Assembly (NCBI GenBank): GCA_018897415.1
Contig: JAHIKR010000303.1
Span: 1 to 7,903 of the forward strand
Reading direction: 5' to 3'
DNA: 7,903 nucleotides
DNA from: Pseudomonadota bacterium
GTDB taxonomy: Bacteria; Desulfobacterota; Desulfobacteria; Desulfobacterales; ETH-SRB1
The notes below the pieces were generated by a model. It did not search any database. It was not told the DNA's origin and worked only from the letters and a program-made list of their open reading frames with translations. Position numbers and translations under genes: made by a program. Of the stretch, positions 5,338 to 7,903 are shown piece after piece. Position 1 is the stretch's first letter. The number at the start of each line of letters is the position of its first letter.

Positions 5338-6184
5338 GTTCATTGACGAAATCAAAAAGCTGAGTTAGATCTGTTAATATAATATCGGCAGAAAGGTTTT
5401 TACATTTTGGATCATCTTCTCTCAGCCTTAATGATCTTGAGTCTCCTGCAAAAAGTGCTGTTTTAAATCCTGTCTTTTTTGCCGGATAAATATCCTTTAA
5501 CATATCATTTCCAATATATAATACTGAATTTTCTTTGATGTTCATGTTTTTAAGTCTTTCTGCTGCATGCTGAAATAAAAATGTTGATGGCTTTGCATAT
5601 CCAAATTTATATGAAAAAATAATTAAATCATGATGAAAACCAAGACCTGACATATCTGATCCCAGTAACCACTTAAAAAGATAAGGAGTATAAAACTGTG
5701 CATTTGATATAATTCCCATCAGAAGTTTTGAATTTTTGCATTCCGAAAGCAGCTCTCTGGCATGAGGCATTGGATATACAGGATTTACAAGCATCTCAAA
5801 TTCAACAGCAAAGCTTCTGATAACATCCAAATTATTATTTCCTAAAACGCCACTCCATATACTGTCAATTTCAACCTCAGGAAAATCAATGCCTTTTCCA
5901 CGCATTTCATCATGTTTTTTTTTAATGGCGCTGAATAAATCATCTAAAATAGTGTGTGGTTTTCTTTTAATGCCATATTTTAACAGCAATTGTTCAAGGC
6001 GACGTATATTATGTGATTCTTTCTCAGCAATGCCTATATCACCTGAACCGCTTATAAACAATGTGCCATAAATATCAAAAAGTATGCATTTTATCGTTCC
6101 GTCTAGTTTCCCGCTTTTTTTTAAAGAAGTAGGTGCCGGGTTAAGCGGAGTTATGTAATTTGATATAAGATTTTTATTCAACAT
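5309..6184 (-). CDS. HAD-superfamily hydrolase with DxYGT motif I and a repeat-derived C-terminus
   Basis: 291 residues from the ATG at 6184. All four HAD motifs are visible: FDIYGTL at 36-42 (nucleophile D37), ISN at 159-161 (S160), KP at 198-199, and GNDMLKD at 225-231. A helical cap fits between motifs I and II. Tyr39 sits where phosphatases carry the second Asp; L-2-haloacid dehalogenases also have DxYGT, so substrate and reaction are open. The last ten residues (ELPRSKLRGI) are encoded by a dispersed palindromic repeat, so the original end seems replaced. Start: an in-frame ATG at 6190 has GGA immediately before it, while for 6184 that GGA is six bases upstream, so 6184 is preferred. Either start overlaps the end of the glycosyltransferase gene (stop at 6174), which implies coupled translation and related roles, perhaps a two-step glycoside pathway. 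Confidence 0.85.
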   Translation of the reverse strand: MLNKNLISNYITPLNPAPTSLKKSGKLDGTIKCILFDIYGTLFISGSGDIGIAEKESHNIRRLEQLLLKYGIKRKPHTILDDLFSAIKKKHDEMRGKGIDFPEVEIDSIWSGVLGNNNLDVIRSFAVEFEMLVNPVYPMPHARELLSECKNSKLLMGIISNAQFYTPYLFKWLLGSDMSGLGFHHDLIIFSYKFGYAKPSTFLFQHAAERLKNMNIKENSVLYIGNDMLKDIYPAKKTGFKTALFAGDSRSLRLREDDPKCKNLSADIILTDLTQLFDFVNELPRSKLRGI

Positions 6185-7586
6185 AATCATTCCATTTAAG
6201 CAGGCTGAATTGTTCGAGATTTATAAGCTCAGAAAGCAATATGTTTTTATCAATACTCTGACACACTGAATTGTTGATTATTTTTGAATAAATCTCTATC
6301 AGGTTTTTTCTGTAAGTTGTTTGGTTATAATTATTCAGAACAGCATCCATGTTATTTTGTATCAGCTCTTTATTATTTAGCAGATTATTTAAGAGCAGGG
6401 CAAGATGTGGATTAAGTTTAATTAATTTGTTAGCGTTATTTTTGCTTGAAAGCACATGAGAAATTATTTGTTTTTGAAATGGCTCATAAAGCAATCCAAA
6501 ATCGATATTTTCATTTATAGTTATTTTGGTAAAAGATTTTTGTATTTCTTCTTCGTTAATTTTGAAGTTAAACAGAGAACAGTTTGTTAAAATACATGTC
6601 TTCCAAGCTTCATAAAATTTATCTTTACCTATCCATTTAAGTGGAACAAGCAGCTTATCATAAAGATGATCAAGTATAATCCCGTTTTTTTCAAAGTCAT
6701 GGCATATATCAGGGAGTTTTCTACCCCAGAGAATTTTTTTTGCTGTCCATGGTTCAAGGAAAGAAAAACCAAAACCTTCAGTTATGCTTGTAGTAATAAT
6801 ATACTTTGCTGAAAGTACAAGGTCTGAAAAATCATTTTTTAAGCCAGCTTCAAATTCTATATTAAGATTATTTTCTGCTGCAAAATTTTTCCATCCAAAG
6901 TAGCTTTTAATATCAGAAATACTGTTAGGAGGAAGGGTTATGGTAAGAGTTTCATCGTTCTGGAAGAAAAGAGATAGAAGCATTGCTTCACCAATATTTT
7001 TTCTTCTTATAGCGCGTATGGGATATAGAACATAGTTTTTTATGCAGGATTCTTTTTTATCAAAATTAAAGGGTTTGATTGCATTAAATATTTTATGGAG
7101 CCCTTCTTTTTTTAGACCAGCTTTAATCAATATATTATAATCTCTTGAGTTAATTACTCCGTAATGACAATCTGAGACATATTCTTCAGAAAAATAAGAT
7201 AAAGGCCTACCGTCTTCGGCAAAATCGTGGATTTGTAAAAAAAGCTTTATTCTCCTTTTTTGAAGATCTTTGAGGATTTTTAAAAAATTTGTATTTTTAG
7301 CAAGCATGGGATTGTGAACATGGATAATATCACATCCATTTTTCCATCTTGAAAAAACAGCTTCTATTATGTCATCTGCAACTTTTTCGGGCTCGTATTT
7401 TTTTTGTGACTGGCTGTCATAACCAAGTCCTGGGATATGCACTGAATCAGCAGGAAAGGATTCCTCGGGAAGTTCTCCTGATAGTACAAGAACCTCACAT
7501 TTTTCTTTGAGGGCTTTCACCTGTTGTTTTAAAACAGTTGTAACTCCGCCTGTCTTCAGATGATAATGGATGAATGCTATTTTCAT
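6174..7586 (-). CDS. GT-B fold glycosyltransferase, GT4-like
   Basis: 470 residues, no signal peptide, so cytoplasmic or peripheral to the membrane. The N-terminal Rossmann domain has KIAFIHYHLKTGGV (2-15) with the Gly-Gly loop, DIIHVHNP at 86-93 and LFLQIHDF at 115-122, all typical of the acceptor-binding half of GT4 enzymes. The C-terminal half has PIRAIRRKNIGEA (189-201), matching the donor-phosphate-binding Arg/Lys region, and an EX7E motif in TEGFGFSFLEPW (E270 and E278). The Asn-rich helical tail beyond about 380 is less recognisable. Known: GT4 enzymes are retaining transferases using nucleotide sugars. Donor and acceptor cannot be read from sequence. It overlaps the HAD gene, so a synthase-plus-hydrolase pair, as in compatible-solute glycoside pathways, is one inference. 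The ATG at 7586 has only weak AGAAAAA upstream. The family call is firm. Confidence 0.9.
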   Translation of the reverse strand: MKIAFIHYHLKTGGVTTVLKQQVKALKEKCEVLVLSGELPEESFPADSVHIPGLGYDSQSQKKYEPEKVADDIIEAVFSRWKNGCDIIHVHNPMLAKNTNFLKILKDLQKRRIKLFLQIHDFAEDGRPLSYFSEEYVSDCHYGVINSRDYNILIKAGLKKEGLHKIFNAIKPFNFDKKESCIKNYVLYPIRAIRRKNIGEAMLLSLFFQNDETLTITLPPNSISDIKSYFGWKNFAAENNLNIEFEAGLKNDFSDLVLSAKYIITTSITEGFGFSFLEPWTAKKILWGRKLPDICHDFEKNGIILDHLYDKLLVPLKWIGKDKFYEAWKTCILTNCSLFNFKINEEEIQKSFTKITINENIDFGLLYEPFQKQIISHVLSSKNNANKLIKLNPHLALLLNNLLNNKELIQNNMDAVLNNYNQTTYRKNLIEIYSKIINNSVCQSIDKNILLSELINLEQFSLLKWNDYVE

Positions 7587-7903
7587 TATAAATTTTTCTA
7601 TTACCGCAACCTGTTATAACTCAAGTTTCGCACCCCCTCTATGCAGCAAAAGCTTTAAGGGGCAGGTATTAGATAGTTTTTTTAAAAAGCAAAATATGTT
7701 CACTCTGGCTTTGGCAACGGCACCCCGCCCGCCTCGCCTGAGCGAGAGCGATGGCGGGCAGGCATACCCACTCAGTTTGTAAGGAGCGAGACATGCACGG
7801 CATTTTATCCCTGGTGAAAAACCTTCTATGTGCCTGTCCTGGTCAAATCCCAAGGTATAGTGGTTTAGAATATCAATCATATTATTTTGCTCTTTTAAAA
7901 AAA
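7587..7903. other. Upstream region of the glycosyltransferase gene, no convincing gene
   Basis: It contains a GC-rich palindrome (7724-7764) and an imperfect CCCCCT/AAGGGG pairing (7633-7662). A T7-A5 segment at 7677-7688 is nearly mirrored in inverse by the last 26 bases of the window. An 88-codon minus-strand frame (7880-7614) crosses all of these and is largely repeat translation. Candidate promoter hexamers for the glycosyltransferase exist but none has good spacing, so none is called. Confidence 0.6.
7724..7764. repeat. GC-rich palindromic repeat, copy B (short spacer)
   Basis: CCCGCCCGCC (7724-7733) pairs with GGCGGGCAGG (7753-7762), and TCGC/GCGA segments extend the stem after a one-base offset. 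The reverse complement reads TGCCTGCCCGCCATCGC, TCTCG, then CTCAGGCGAGGCGGGCGGG: the same two halves as at 851-924 but with 5 rather than 38 bases between them. It is far more GC-rich than its surroundings. Confidence 0.78.

Noticed and set aside
7614..7880. 88-codon minus-strand frame upstream of the glycosyltransferase
   Set aside because: The middle is the GC-rich palindrome and the end an imperfect palindrome. The first 35 or so codons could be a remnant of a real gene, since AAGAG lies before the ATG, but I recognise no family and it ends in repeats.

Overview
The window is AT-rich bacterial DNA in which every convincing gene lies on the minus strand, so transcription runs from high to low coordinates. 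There are six genes. The gene at the left edge runs off the window; both window ends may be contig ends. A periplasmic c-type haem sensor, two CNNM/CorC-type membrane proteins, and intergenic spaces packed with short GC-rich palindromic repeats suggest a Gram-negative anaerobe, possibly a Desulfobacterota relative. That placement is inference, since the window holds no rRNA or other marker gene.

In order of transcription: (1) 7903-7587 is a leader region with no convincing gene. It carries one GC-rich palindrome that recurs at 851-924. (2) 7586-5309 is a two-gene unit: a GT-B/GT4-like glycosyltransferase, overlapped by a HAD-superfamily hydrolase. The last residues of the hydrolase are encoded by a dispersed palindromic repeat. 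(3) 5308-5123 is a spacer made almost wholly of palindromes. (4) 5122-1049 is a tight three-gene operon: a large DUF89/ARMT1-like protein with divergent metal-site motifs, then two paralogous CNNM-type proteins with CBS domains. The gaps are 16 nt and a 4-nt ATGA overlap. (5) 1048-803 is a mosaic of repeats bounded by a perfect 22-bp inverted repeat of ATTGAAG heptads. (6) 802-1 is the start of a membrane sensor with a CxxCH haem motif and a HAMP domain; its output domain lies outside the window.

The likely themes are glycoside synthesis (glycosyltransferase plus HAD protein), divalent-cation handling at the membrane coupled to a DUF89-type metal-dependent enzyme, and redox or gas sensing. 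I see no CRISPR array, tRNA, rRNA, transposase or phage gene. The least ordinary points are the DUF89-CNNM operon with its altered active-site motifs, the repeat-built intergenic regions including one that has become coding sequence, and a 25/26-bp fold-back inverted repeat that ends exactly at base 1.
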